This document shows, one piece after another, positions 25,802 through 34,276 of a stretch of 64,000 nt of DNA. Source of the stretch: Rhodoferax potami. Lineage in GTDB: Bacteria > Pseudomonadota > Gammaproteobacteria > Burkholderiales > Burkholderiaceae_C. Position 1 is the first letter of the stretch. The number at the start of each line of letters is the position of its first letter. Location: positions 2,604,001 through 2,668,000 of the forward strand of contig NZ_JAVBIJ010000001.1 of the NCBI RefSeq assembly GCF_032193765.1, given 5' to 3'. The notes under the pieces are model-generated. The model was not told the DNA's origin. It worked only from the letters and a program-made list of their open reading frames with translations, and made no database searches. Made by a program: the position numbers and the translations under genes.

Positions 25802-26404
25802 TCACTCGCCGACGTAGTTCTCTGGAAAGAAGTAGCGCTCAATCAGCTCAATCAGGATGTGCAGCACCTTGATGTGCAGCTCCTGCACCCGGTCTGCGTA
25901 AGTGCCACCGGGGGTGCAGATGTACACATCGCTCAAGGGCTCCAGCTTTTCGCTGCGCTTGCCGCTGAGGATGATGACCTTCATGCCCAATGCCTTGGCC
26001 GCCTCGGCGGCCTTGATCACATTCTTGCTTGTGCCACTGGTGCTGAGCGCCACCAGGCAATCGCCGGGGCGGCCGTGGCCTTCGACGTAGCGGGCGAACA
26101 CTTGCTCGTAACCATGGTCATTGCCCACACAAGTCAGGTGGCCGGCATCGCTGATAGCAGTAGCGCCCAAGGCTTTGCGGTCCTTGCGGTAGCGACCGGT
26201 CAGCTCTTCGGCAAAGTGCATGGCATCGCACATGGAGCCGCCGTTCCCGCAGGAGTACACACGACCTTGACTCTCAAAGGTGGCGATCAGCAGTTGCGCT
26301 GCCTGCTCGATGGTCGCCAACGCGGCCGGGTTGGCCAGCAGGTTGGTCAATGCGGTGTGCGCCTCTTGCAGGCTGGAGGTGATGTGGTTTTGCATGGCGC
26401 CCAT
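25802..26404 (-). CDS. gmhA: Phosphoheptose isomerase (SIS domain)
   Basis: Converts sedoheptulose 7-phosphate to D-glycero-D-manno-heptose 7-phosphate for the LPS inner core. The SIS fold has SCGNGGSMCDAMHFAEELTG, the CVGNDHG turn, the LVALSTSGTSKNV phosphate loop and the C-terminal VQELHIKVLHILIELIE, which align with GmhA rather than the initiator DiaA. ATG at 26404 (200 residues) is preferred because GGGGA lies upstream; ATG at 26395 is also possible, and the longer frame to 26464 has no conserved residues. Confidence 0.85.
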   Translation of the reverse strand: MGAMQNHITSSLQEAHTALTNLLANPAALATIEQAAQLLIATFESQGRVYSCGNGGSMCDAMHFAEELTGRYRKDRKALGATAISDAGHLTCVGNDHGYEQVFARYVEGHGRPGDCLVALSTSGTSKNVIKAAEAAKALGMKVIILSGKRSEKLEPLSDVYICTPGGTYADRVQELHIKVLHILIELIERYFFPENYVGE

Positions 26405-26474
26405 TTTCGCGCAATCCCCACTAGCCCGGATCGACCGCAGCGCAAGACCCGATACAGGCCTCACCCAAACCTTG

Positions 26475-26520
26475 ATTTGCTATAAAAATAGTAGCTAGCT
26501 GCGCTTATTTTGCGAGGGCT
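26475..26520 (+). repeat. Dispersed repeat, copy D
   Basis: Intergenic copy reading GATTTGCTATAAAAATAGTA followed by GCTAGCTGCGCTTATTTTGC. It lies between the gmhA start and the terminator downstream of the TctC-type gene. Confidence 0.75.
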
Positions 26521-26537
26521 ACAGATCAAATAGGCAT

Positions 26538-26565
26538 AAAAAAGCCGCTCAAGAGCGGCTTTTTT
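26538..26565 (-). terminator. Rho-independent terminator after the Bug-family gene
   Basis: A 12-bp perfect stem (26538-26549 with 26554-26565) has loop CAAG; on the minus strand the T-rich arm is followed by TATGCC. It lies 16 bases after the stop of the minus-strand gene. Confidence 0.9.
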
Positions 26566-26581
26566 ATCGATGCAGCGCCCT

Positions 26582-27553
26582 TCAATCCACGCGGGCGCCC
26601 GTGTCTTTCACTACTTTTTCATACTTGCGGCGCTCTGCCTGCATCCACGCATCAAAGGCAGCGGGAGTGGAGGGTGCGGGTTCGGCAAACAAGGTGTTGA
26701 AGCGGGTCTTGGTCTCAGGCGCTTGCAGAGCCGCGGTAAAGGCCTGGTGGAGCTGCGCGATCCGCTCCTTGGGCGTACCTGCCGGAGCGACCAGCCCCCA
26801 CCATGTGTCAATCGCAAAACCCTTGAGCGTTTCGGACATGGCAGGCACCTCCGGCAGGGCTGTGCTGCGGCTGAGGGAAGTGACCGCCAAGGCCTTGAGC
26901 TTGCCGGAGCGGATATTGGGCGCTGCCGTGGCCAGGTTGTCCAGATTGAAGTCCACCTGCGCGCTGAGCAATGCCAGTTGCGCAGGGTTTCCACCGTTGT
27001 AAGGGATATGCAGCGCGAAAATTCCGGCTTCTTTCTTGAACATCTCCCCCGCCAAGTGTCCGGCACTGCCGTTGCCGCCGCTGCCGTAGTTGAGCTTGGC
27101 AGGATGGGCCTTGGCGTAAGCGATCAGGTCCGCCAGGGTCCCGATGCGCAGGCGCTGGGCCACCTCGGCATTCATCACCAGCACGTTGGGCACACGCACC
27201 ATCTGCGTGATACCGGCAAAGTCCGTCGCTGCGTTGTAGGGCATCTTGGCAAACAGCCACGGGTTCACCGCATGCGTGGCGGTGGCCGCGATGCCGATGG
27301 TGTAACCGTCAGGCGCAGCTTTGGCCACTACATCCGCACCGATGTTGCCGCCGGCACCGGGGCGGTTTTCCACCACCACTGTGCCGAGGCTGTCTTTGAC
27401 CCGCTCGGCCAGCACTCGGGCGGTAATGTCCAGCGGACCGCCTGCGGCATAAGGAACCACGAGGCGGATCGGCTTGTTCGCCCCTTGGGCCCAACTGCTA
27501 GAGACGCCCAACACAAGGGCACCAACGAGAGTGACGAATCGCAAAGCGTTCAT
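26582..27553 (-). CDS. TctC/Bug-family periplasmic solute-binding protein
   Basis: Periplasmic receptor of 323 residues from the Bordetella-uptake-gene family, which binds carboxylates for tripartite tricarboxylate transporters. A signal peptide (about 1-22, ending SSSWA) is followed by KPIRLVVPYAAGGPLDITAR, with the family ligand loop AAGGPLD, and VVVENRPGAGGNIGAD. The start at 27553 is set by the signal peptide. It follows purH by 10 bases on the same strand, yet no TctA/TctB genes are nearby, so it is an orphan receptor. The ligand is unknown. Confidence 0.9.
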   Translation of the reverse strand: MNALRFVTLVGALVLGVSSSWAQGANKPIRLVVPYAAGGPLDITARVLAERVKDSLGTVVVENRPGAGGNIGADVVAKAAPDGYTIGIAATATHAVNPWLFAKMPYNAATDFAGITQMVRVPNVLVMNAEVAQRLRIGTLADLIAYAKAHPAKLNYGSGGNGSAGHLAGEMFKKEAGIFALHIPYNGGNPAQLALLSAQVDFNLDNLATAAPNIRSGKLKALAVTSLSRSTALPEVPAMSETLKGFAIDTWWGLVAPAGTPKERIAQLHQAFTAALQAPETKTRFNTLFAEPAPSTPAAFDAWMQAERRKYEKVVKDTGARVD

Positions 27554-27563
27554 GGCAGGCCGA

Positions 27564-29174
27564 TCAGTGGCGGAAGTGGCGCACGCCACTGAACACCATA
27601 GACACGCCGCGCTCGTTGGCCGCGTCAATGACTTCCTGGTCGCGCATAGAACCACCGGGCTGGATGACACAGGTCGCGCCATGGTCCACCACCACATCCA
27701 AGCCGTCGCGGAAGGGGAAGAACGCATCGCTCGCGACGACCGTGCCAGCCAAGGACAGATTCGCGTGGCCGGCCTTGATGCTGGCGATGCGGGCAGAGTC
27801 CAGGCGGCTCATCTGGCCGGCGCCCACGCCCATGGTCATGCCGCCCTTGCAGAAGACGATGGCGTTGGACTTGACGTACTTGGCCACCTTCCATGCGAAG
27901 AGGAGGTCGTTGAGTTCTTCAGCCGTAGGCTGCTTGGTCGTCACGACCTTCAGGTCGCTCAGGGCCAGCTCATGGTTGTCAGCCGTTTGCAGCAGGATGC
28001 CGGAGCCGATGCGTTTCATGTCCATCAGGTTTCGGCCTTGGTCCCATTCCGACGCTCCACCCTTGGGCAGGTCGATTTGCAGAATGCGCACATTGACCTT
28101 GCTCTTGAAGACTTCCAGCGCTGCGGCTGTGAAGCTAGGCGCCATCAACACTTCCACAAACTGCTTGGAGATTTGCTGGGCACCGGCCTCGTCCAGCTCC
28201 GTATTCAAGGCAATGATGCCGCCGAACGCGCTGGTGGGATCGGTTTGGAAGGCCTTGCTGTAGGCCTCCAAGGCATTAGCGCCGACAGCCACGCCGCAAG
28301 GGTTGGCGTGCTTGACGATCACGCAGGCTGGCGTGTCGAAGCTCTTCACACATTCCCAGGCGGCATCCGCGTCGGCGATGTTGTTGTAGCTCAGCTCTTT
28401 GCCTTGCAGCTGCTTGGCAGTCACCAGCGAGCCGGGGGCAGGCATCAGGTCGCGGTACAGCGCGGCTTGCTGATGGCTGTTCTCACCATAGCGCAGGTCT
28501 TGCACCTTGATGAAGCGGCCGTTGCTCTGACCGGGGAACAGGTCCAACACCGGGGCCTTATCGCCTGCAGGCACCTCATCACCAATCTGAATGGCAGACA
28601 GGTAGTCACTGATAGCACCGTCGTACTGGCTGATGCGGTTGAACGCAGCGATGGACAGGCCCAGCTTGGTCATGTCGCTCACCACGCCATTAGCTTTCAG
28701 CTCGGCGATCACGGTGTCGTACTGTGCTGCGTCAGTCAGCACCGCCACGTCTTTCCAGTTCTTGGCGGCGCTGCGCACCATGGCGGGGCCGCCGATATCG
28801 ATGTTCTCAATCGCGTCTTCCAGCGTGCAACCAGCTTTGGCCACGGTGGCTTCAAACGGGTACAGGTTCACCACCAGAAAGTCGATGGTGTTGATGTTGT
28901 GCTCGGCCAATGCGGCCATGTGGGTAGGGAAGTCGCGGCGCGCCAGCAAGCCACCGTGCACGCGGGGGTGCAGGGTCTTCACACGGCCGTCCAGCATTTC
29001 AGGGAAGCCGGTCATCTCGGCCACTTCGGTCACGGGCAGGCCTTTGTCGGCCAGCAGCTTGGCAGTGCCCCCAGTAGACAAGAGCTTGACACCCTGAGCG
29101 TGCAGCGCCTGGGCGAGTTCAACGATGCCGGTCTTGTCGGAGACCGACAGCAATGCAGTTTTTTGTGCGTTCAT
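27564..29174 (-). CDS. purH: Bifunctional AICAR transformylase / IMP cyclohydrolase
   Basis: Catalyses the last two steps of de novo IMP synthesis, 536 residues. The N-terminal MGS-like cyclohydrolase domain shows [18 protein letters not shown] and [11 protein letters not shown], then [20 protein letters not shown]. The transformylase part has [15 protein letters not shown] and the [11 protein letters not shown] motif with the catalytic Lys-His. The ATG at 29174 ([12 protein letters not shown]) is preferred to the longer frame. Downstream of fis with a 72-base gap, an order common in betaproteobacteria. Confidence 0.97.
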   Translation of the reverse strand: MNAQKTALLSVSDKTGIVELAQALHAQGVKLLSTGGTAKLLADKGLPVTEVAEMTGFPEMLDGRVKTLHPRVHGGLLARRDFPTHMAALAEHNINTIDFLVVNLYPFEATVAKAGCTLEDAIENIDIGGPAMVRSAAKNWKDVAVLTDAAQYDTVIAELKANGVVSDMTKLGLSIAAFNRISQYDGAISDYLSAIQIGDEVPAGDKAPVLDLFPGQSNGRFIKVQDLRYGENSHQQAALYRDLMPAPGSLVTAKQLQGKELSYNNIADADAAWECVKSFDTPACVIVKHANPCGVAVGANALEAYSKAFQTDPTSAFGGIIALNTELDEAGAQQISKQFVEVLMAPSFTAAALEVFKSKVNVRILQIDLPKGGASEWDQGRNLMDMKRIGSGILLQTADNHELALSDLKVVTTKQPTAEELNDLLFAWKVAKYVKSNAIVFCKGGMTMGVGAGQMSRLDSARIASIKAGHANLSLAGTVVASDAFFPFRDGLDVVVDHGATCVIQPGGSMRDQEVIDAANERGVSMVFSGVRHFRH

Positions 29175-29246
29175 AGTGCGGGAGTAAAGTAAAACCAGAA
29201 AACGTTTCACCGGGCAACCGCACCAAGGCGGATGCCGGTGGGGGGC

Positions 29247-29483
29247 TTATGCGAGCAGCTTGTGCTCGACCAATTTTTTGCGCAGGGTGTTGCGATTCAG
29301 GCCCAGCCATTGCGCTGCTTTGGATTGGTTGTGGTCTGCCTGCGCCATCACCACCTCCAGCAAAGGCTTTTCTACTGCGCGCACCAACATGTCATACATG
29401 CCGGCGGGCTCTGTGCCGTCGAGGTCTGCAAAGTAAAGCTCCAGGCTTGCGCGCACGCAATCATCCAAATTCGTGCCGCTCAT
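29247..29483 (-). CDS. fis: Fis-family nucleoid-associated DNA-binding protein
   Basis: A 78-residue Fis homologue. The C-terminal helix-turn-helix is QSKAAQWLGLNRNTLRKKL (about 53-71), nearly identical to Fis of enterics, while the N-terminal beta-hairpin is diverged and short. Its ATG overlaps the dusB stop (ATGA), the conserved dusB-fis arrangement, so it depends on dusB translation. Confidence 0.93.
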   Translation of the reverse strand: MSGTNLDDCVRASLELYFADLDGTEPAGMYDMLVRAVEKPLLEVVMAQADHNQSKAAQWLGLNRNTLRKKLVEHKLLA

Positions 29484-30532
29484 ACTGCCAATTCCGTCAT
29501 GTCATGTCCCCTTGCCTGACCGTTCGCAGATCCCCTTGCTGGGATGCGATCCATTTTTTCGTTCAACGTGTCCAAATACGCTTCGACCGCCGCCACCTGG
29601 GAGGCGCTGTCTTCCAGCAGATTCATGCCCTGGCGGAAATCCTCGCCACCGGGTAGATCCTGCAAATACCAGCCGATGTGCTTGCGGGCCGAGCGCACAC
29701 CGATAAATTCGTCATAGAGGCTGTAGTGGTCGTAGAGGTGCTCGACCAACAGCTTTCTCACCTCGCTCACGAGCGGCGGTGCAAGGTGTGTGCCAGTGGC
29801 CAGAAAATGCGCCACTTCCCGGAATATCCATGGGTAGCCCTGGGCGGCGCGGCCGATCATGATGGCGTCTGCGCCGGTCGCGGCCAGCACCTCACGCGCT
29901 TTCTCAGGGGTAGTGATGTCGCCATTAGCCACCACCGGAATGCGCAAGGCCGCTTTCACCGCCGCAATCGTGTCGTACTCGGCCTGCCCTTGATAGCCCT
30001 GCTCCCGGGTGCGGCCGTGCACCGTCACCATTTGCACGCCCACGGCCTCGGCGGCACGGGCGAGCACCACCGCGTTCTTCTCTGCCTGGCACCAACCGGT
30101 GCGCATTTTCAGGGTCACGGGCACATTGCGGGGGGCGCAGGCGTTCACCACGGCCGCCACGATTTCGATAGCGAGCTGCTCATCCTGCATCAGGGCGGAG
30201 CCAGCCCACTTGTTGCACACCTTTTTGGCAGGGCAACCCATGTTGATATCGATGATCTGGGCACCACGGTCGATGTTGTAGACCGCGGCTTCCGCCATCA
30301 TCTGCGCATCGGTGCCGGCAATTTGCACGGCGATCGGGCCGGGTTCCCCATCGTGGTTGGCCCGGCGCGAGGTCTTGAGGCTCTTCCACAAGTCCTTGCG
30401 GGAGGTCACCATTTCGCTCACCGCATACCCTGCGCCGAGCTTCTTGCAAAGCTGGCGGAAGGGCCGGTCCGTCACCCCCGCCATGGGGGCAACAAAGAGG
30501 TGATTCGCCAAAGCGAATGGGCCGATTTGCAT
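29480..30532 (-). CDS. dusB: tRNA-dihydrouridine synthase B
   Basis: FMN enzyme reducing uridine in the D-loop of tRNA, 350 residues. It opens with LFVAPMAGVTDRPFRQLC (FMN phosphate side) and has the catalytic Cys at C100 in NMGCPAKKV, and KMRTGW, VHGRTREQ and VANGDI motifs in the TIM barrel. Joined to fis by overlapping codons. A 7-bp GC-rich hairpin (30570-30589) is in the leader. Confidence 0.95.
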   Translation of the reverse strand: MQIGPFALANHLFVAPMAGVTDRPFRQLCKKLGAGYAVSEMVTSRKDLWKSLKTSRRANHDGEPGPIAVQIAGTDAQMMAEAAVYNIDRGAQIIDINMGCPAKKVCNKWAGSALMQDEQLAIEIVAAVVNACAPRNVPVTLKMRTGWCQAEKNAVVLARAAEAVGVQMVTVHGRTREQGYQGQAEYDTIAAVKAALRIPVVANGDITTPEKAREVLAATGADAIMIGRAAQGYPWIFREVAHFLATGTHLAPPLVSEVRKLLVEHLYDHYSLYDEFIGVRSARKHIGWYLQDLPGGEDFRQGMNLLEDSASQVAAVEAYLDTLNEKMDRIPARGSANGQARGHDMTELAV

Positions 30533-30569
30533 GGGTATGAGGAAAGCTGGGGGCGTTAGAAAGCGTGAA

Positions 30570-30589
30570 GGCCCGCATTTCAGCGGGCC
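30570..30589 (-). promoter_or_regulatory. Hairpin in the dusB-fis leader
   Basis: Perfect 7-bp stem GGCCCGC/GCGGGCC with a 6-base loop, 38 bases before the dusB start. It is followed on the minus strand by TTC then mixed bases, so it is not a classic terminator. A leader control role is only possible. Confidence 0.3.
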
Positions 30590-30680
30590 CGGCCTGCATT
30601 CTAACTGCTCAAAATTTCAGCAATTGAAATGCGCAGGCACTTCACCGGCGGCCGCGCTCTGCTCCCTATACTGGGCCGCT

Positions 30681-31154
30681 ATGGATGCTTGGTTTCACTC
30701 TTTGTTGCAATGGCTCTCGCTCCCCGAATTCGGGCTGAGCACGGTGTTTGCGGTCTCGCTGATGTCTGCCACCTTGTTGCCGATGGGGTCAGAGCCGGTT
30801 GTCTTCGGGCTCGTGCAGTTGCAGCCGGATTGGTTCTGGCGGGTTATTGCAGTGGCCACTGCCGGCAATACCCTTGGCGGAGCCATCACCTGGTGGATGG
30901 GCCACGCGGCCAGCCATCTCGCAAACCGGTATGGCCGCTCCGCCAGTCATGTGCGGGCCCTTGCATGGCTCACACGCCTCGGGCCCAAGGCCTGCTTGCT
31001 GTCTTGGCTGCCGGTCGTCGGCGACCCTTTGTGTGCGGTTGCCGGATGGCTGCGCCTTCCGTTTTGGCCGTGCGTGATTTATATGGCGATCGGCAAATGC
31101 CTGCGCTACATCACCATGACGGCGGCACTTACCGGACTGGTGCGACTGTGGTGA
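30681..31154 (+). CDS. YqaA/DedA-like membrane protein
   Basis: A 157-residue inner-membrane protein of the YqaA group in the SNARE-associated/DedA superfamily. The LSTVFAVSLMSATLLPMGSE helix pair, the GNTLGGAITWWMG motif and the SWLPVVGDPLCAVAGWLRLP re-entrant segment are typical, with about four membrane spans. Relatives move or flip lipids, but YqaA itself is uncharacterised. The ATG at 30681 is the first giving the full domain; its 3' end overlaps convergent selU by 26 bases. Confidence 0.85.
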   Translation: MDAWFHSLLQWLSLPEFGLSTVFAVSLMSATLLPMGSEPVVFGLVQLQPDWFWRVIAVATAGNTLGGAITWWMGHAASHLANRYGRSASHVRALAWLTRLGPKACLLSWLPVVGDPLCAVAGWLRLPFWPCVIYMAIGKCLRYITMTAALTGLVRLW

Positions 31155-32214
31155 GTTGCGAGCGCAGTGCCAAGCGGCTGGCGAGGTCCATGAAGCCGGC
31201 GTCTGAGACATCGTCGGTACTCAAGAGAAAGTCCCGCGCCTCACCGGATTGGAGCTGGCGCATGGAGCGGTCGTAGTACCGGTCGTAGTGCTTGACCAAG
31301 AGATCCTCCACCAACTCCGCATAGCGCGACGCTGCCACCCACTCTTTCCACTGGTCCACTTGGGCTTTGCCACAGGTCGCGACCAAACGGTCCAGCTGAT
31401 CCAGAAGCGTGTCACTGTGCAGAAAGTAGGCATAGTCCTGCAACAAAAACTGCACCCTGAGCCCCACCGGCACATCCAGCCCCCACCACTGGCCTTGCTG
31501 GATACCTTGGTAAATCGAATCAGGCAATCGCAGCAAACCGATGCGCTTGCTTTCCGCCTCGACATACACCGGGAGCCCCGGGTCAAAGCTGGAGAGGGTG
31601 TGGAGTATCTGAGTCTCGAACATTTTCTGAGACGGCTGAGCCTGATCCGGCAAGCCACCCAGTACCGAGCCCTTGTGGGCCGCCAGCGCCTCCAGGTTCA
31701 GCACCTGGTGTCCCTGGGCCTGCAAGGCTTCGAGCACCTTGGTCTTGCCCGAGCCGGTCGGGCCCGCCAGCACCTGAAAGCGGAATTGCGCGGGCACCCG
31801 CACCAACTCTTCAAGCACGTGGTGGCGCCACGACTTGTAGCCCCCTGACAAGCGCCGGGCCGTCCAACCCACCTCGTTCAGGATGTGGGTGAAAGAGCCG
31901 CTGCGCTGGCCACCGCGCCAGCAATACACCAGCGGCCGCCACGACTTGGGGTGCGCCGCAAATAAGCTTTCGATGTGCGTCGCTACATTGCGCGCGACCA
32001 AGACGGCCCCGACCTTGCGGGCCTCGAACGGCGAGACCTGCTTGTACATCGTGCCGACGCGGATACGCTCCTCGTCATTCAGCACCGGGCAGTTGATGGC
32101 GCCGGGAATATGGTCCAACGCGTATTCGCCGGGCGAACGCGCGTCGATCACCGCATCAAAGGTAGACAACTGCTCGATGTCAGCAAACGTGTGATTCACA
32201 GAAGTCACGGGCAT
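31129..32214 (-). CDS. selU: tRNA 2-selenouridine/2-geranyl-2-thiouridine synthase
   Basis: Enzyme (also MnmH/YbbB) that changes 2-thiouridine at the tRNA wobble position to selenouridine through a geranylated intermediate. The 361-residue protein has an N-terminal rhodanese domain with the catalytic Cys in VYCWRGGQRSGS (C98) and a C-terminal P-loop domain, AGPTGSGKT (150-158). The start at 32214 (PVTSVNHTFAD) is chosen because the frame further upstream lies in the EamA gene. It needs selenophosphate, so selD is expected elsewhere. Confidence 0.93.
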   Translation of the reverse strand: MPVTSVNHTFADIEQLSTFDAVIDARSPGEYALDHIPGAINCPVLNDEERIRVGTMYKQVSPFEARKVGAVLVARNVATHIESLFAAHPKSWRPLVYCWRGGQRSGSFTHILNEVGWTARRLSGGYKSWRHHVLEELVRVPAQFRFQVLAGPTGSGKTKVLEALQAQGHQVLNLEALAAHKGSVLGGLPDQAQPSQKMFETQILHTLSSFDPGLPVYVEAESKRIGLLRLPDSIYQGIQQGQWWGLDVPVGLRVQFLLQDYAYFLHSDTLLDQLDRLVATCGKAQVDQWKEWVAASRYAELVEDLLVKHYDRYYDRSMRQLQSGEARDFLLSTDDVSDAGFMDLASRLALRSQLTTVAPVR

Positions 32215-32234
32215 CCCCTCATTAACCGACCCAT

Positions 32235-33131
32235 TTAACGGACCAACACCAACACCGTGCCCAGCACCGTGAGACCGGCGCCCCACCAAGCGCCCTGCGC
32301 GGGCGAGCGGCCCAGGTGCCACCATAACAAGGGCAACACCAATACCGGCGACACGGATGACAAGATGCCCACCATCCCGACATTGCCACGCTGCAGCGCC
32401 AGCAGGATGAGGCTCATCCCCAAGCCCATGCCGATCATGCCGCTCAACGCGACTTTGCCCAATACGGCCAAAGACAAGGGGTTTTGGGTGCGAGCTACCG
32501 AAGCGCCCGCCCACAGAAGCACCAAGTGGGCGGCACAAGTAGCCCCCACCCGCAGCACCGTGGCCGCGACCGGGTCCACCCCCGAGGCCATCACAGGCTT
32601 GGCAATCAAAGAACCGGTTGCCTGGCACAAGGCGGCCAACAGGCCCAGCGCGATCCCCGAGGGAATATGGCCGCGAAGCTGCTCCAGGGCATGCGACTCG
32701 TCTTTGCGGCTGCCCAAGGCAATCGCCGTCATGACGCCGCCCACCACCAGGGCGCCGCCCATCATGGCTTGGGGCCCCATGCGCTCATCCAGCACCACAA
32801 ACCCCAGCAGTGCGCTGAACAAGGCGTGCGTGGCAAACAGCACCCCGGTGCGGCGTGGGCCTAGCCGGTTCATGGAGGCAAACAAGGCGGTGTCGCCAAT
32901 GAAGATGCCGATCAATCCACTGAGAATCAAAACCCAGGCTTGCTCGGCATGGATGCTGTGCCAAGCCCCATTGAGCAGGACCACGGGCGCCAGCATCACA
33001 AACACCAGCCCCATGCGCCAACGGGTAAATGCAAACGCGCCGAGATGGCGCGCTTGAGGGGCTGAAATCAGCCCGGTCACCGCCCAGCAAGCCGCAGCGC
33101 CCAGGGCCAACCAATCAAAAGACAGCGTCAC
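32235..33131 (-). CDS. EamA/DMT-family transporter
   Basis: A 298-residue inner-membrane permease of the drug/metabolite superfamily, with two EamA repeats and about ten hydrophobic helices. Recognisable parts are FDWLALGAAACWAVTGL, GLIGIFIGDTALFASMNRLG and the second-repeat PVLVLPLLWWHLGRSP. GTG start. The substrate cannot be read from the sequence. It lies 20 bases before selU on the same strand. Confidence 0.85.
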   Translation of the reverse strand: MTLSFDWLALGAAACWAVTGLISAPQARHLGAFAFTRWRMGLVFVMLAPVVLLNGAWHSIHAEQAWVLILSGLIGIFIGDTALFASMNRLGPRRTGVLFATHALFSALLGFVVLDERMGPQAMMGGALVVGGVMTAIALGSRKDESHALEQLRGHIPSGIALGLLAALCQATGSLIAKPVMASGVDPVAATVLRVGATCAAHLVLLWAGASVARTQNPLSLAVLGKVALSGMIGMGLGMSLILLALQRGNVGMVGILSSVSPVLVLPLLWWHLGRSPAQGAWWGAGLTVLGTVLVLVR

Positions 33132-33153
33132 GCTGCCGCCGCGGCAAGTGCCA

Positions 33154-34245
33154 TCAAGAGCTGAACAGGAAGTTCATCACGTCGCCATCTTTGACTACGT
33201 ATTCCTTGCCTTCGGCGCGCATCTTGCCCGCGTCTTTGGCACCCTGCTCACCCTTGTGGCTGATGAAGTCATCAAAGGCAATAGTCTGGGCGCGGATGTA
33301 ACCCTTTTCGAAATCGGTGTGGATCACGCCAGCCGCTTGGGGGCCGGTGTCGCCCACATGGATAGTCCAGGCGCGCACCTCTTTCACCCCAGCAGTGAAG
33401 TAGGTTTGCAAGCCCAACAGGCTGTAGGCAGAGCGAATCAGGCGGTTCAAACCGGGTTCGGTTTGGCCGAGCTCCTGCAGGAACTCCAGCCGGTCCGCAT
33501 CGTCCATCTCAGAAAGTTCGGCTTCCATCTTGGCGCAAATGGCCACCACAGGCGCGCCCTGGGCCGTCGCAAACGCGGTCAAGCGGTCGAGCAAGGGGTT
33601 GTTTTCGAAACCGTCTTCCGACACGTTGGCCACGAACATCGCGGGCTTGGCTGTGATCAGGAAAAACTGTTTGAGCAAAGGCAACTCTTCTTTGCTGAAG
33701 TCCAAGGTACGCACCGGCTTGGCTTCGTTGAGCGCCGCCTGGCACTTCTCCAGAATCGCCACCAGTTTGTTCGACTCCTTGTCGCCGGAGCGGGCCAGCT
33801 TTGTTACACGGTGCAAGGCTTTTTCCACCGCGCCCAAATCAGCAAGGCACAACTCGGTCTGAATGACTTCGATATCGGCAATTGGGTCCACCTTGCCAGC
33901 AACGTGAATCACGTTGTCGTCTTCAAAGCAGCGCACCACATTGATGGTGGCGTCTGTTTCGCGGATGTGTGCCAGGAACTTGTTGCCCAGTCCTTCGCCG
34001 GTGCTGGCGCCCGCCACCAAACCTGCAATATCCACAAACTCCACGATGGCCGGAACAATGCGCTCGGGGGTGATGATGTCGGCCAGCTGCTGCAGACGCG
34101 GATCAGGCACCTCAACCACGCCCACATTGGGCTCAATCGTGCAAAACGGGTAGTTTTCTGCAGCAATGCCCGCCTTGGTTAGCGCATTAAAAAGGGTACT
34201 TTTGCCCACGTTGGGCAGGCCTACAATGCCACACTTCAAACTCAT
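33154..34245 (-). CDS. ychF: Redox-regulated ATPase YchF
   Basis: Obg-family P-loop ATPase of 363 residues that binds ribosomes and affects oxidative-stress resistance. P-loop [11 protein letters not shown] (8-18), the [18 protein letters not shown] switch II, and the specificity region read as YchF-like; the C-terminal TGS domain has [13 protein letters not shown]. Length matches the family. Transcribed alone, with the divergent 7TMR-DISM gene 31 bases away. Confidence 0.96.
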   Translation of the reverse strand: MSLKCGIVGLPNVGKSTLFNALTKAGIAAENYPFCTIEPNVGVVEVPDPRLQQLADIITPERIVPAIVEFVDIAGLVAGASTGEGLGNKFLAHIRETDATINVVRCFEDDNVIHVAGKVDPIADIEVIQTELCLADLGAVEKALHRVTKLARSGDKESNKLVAILEKCQAALNEAKPVRTLDFSKEELPLLKQFFLITAKPAMFVANVSEDGFENNPLLDRLTAFATAQGAPVVAICAKMEAELSEMDDADRLEFLQELGQTEPGLNRLIRSAYSLLGLQTYFTAGVKEVRAWTIHVGDTGPQAAGVIHTDFEKGYIRAQTIAFDDFISHKGEQGAKDAGKMRAEGKEYVVKDGDVMNFLFSS

Positions 34246-34276
34246 AAAAAACCTCTAAAAACTGGGTGACAAGTGT

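Noticed and set aside
27554..27727. 58-codon extension upstream of the TctC-type receptor
   Set aside because: It lies within purH in another frame; the signal peptide starts at 27553.
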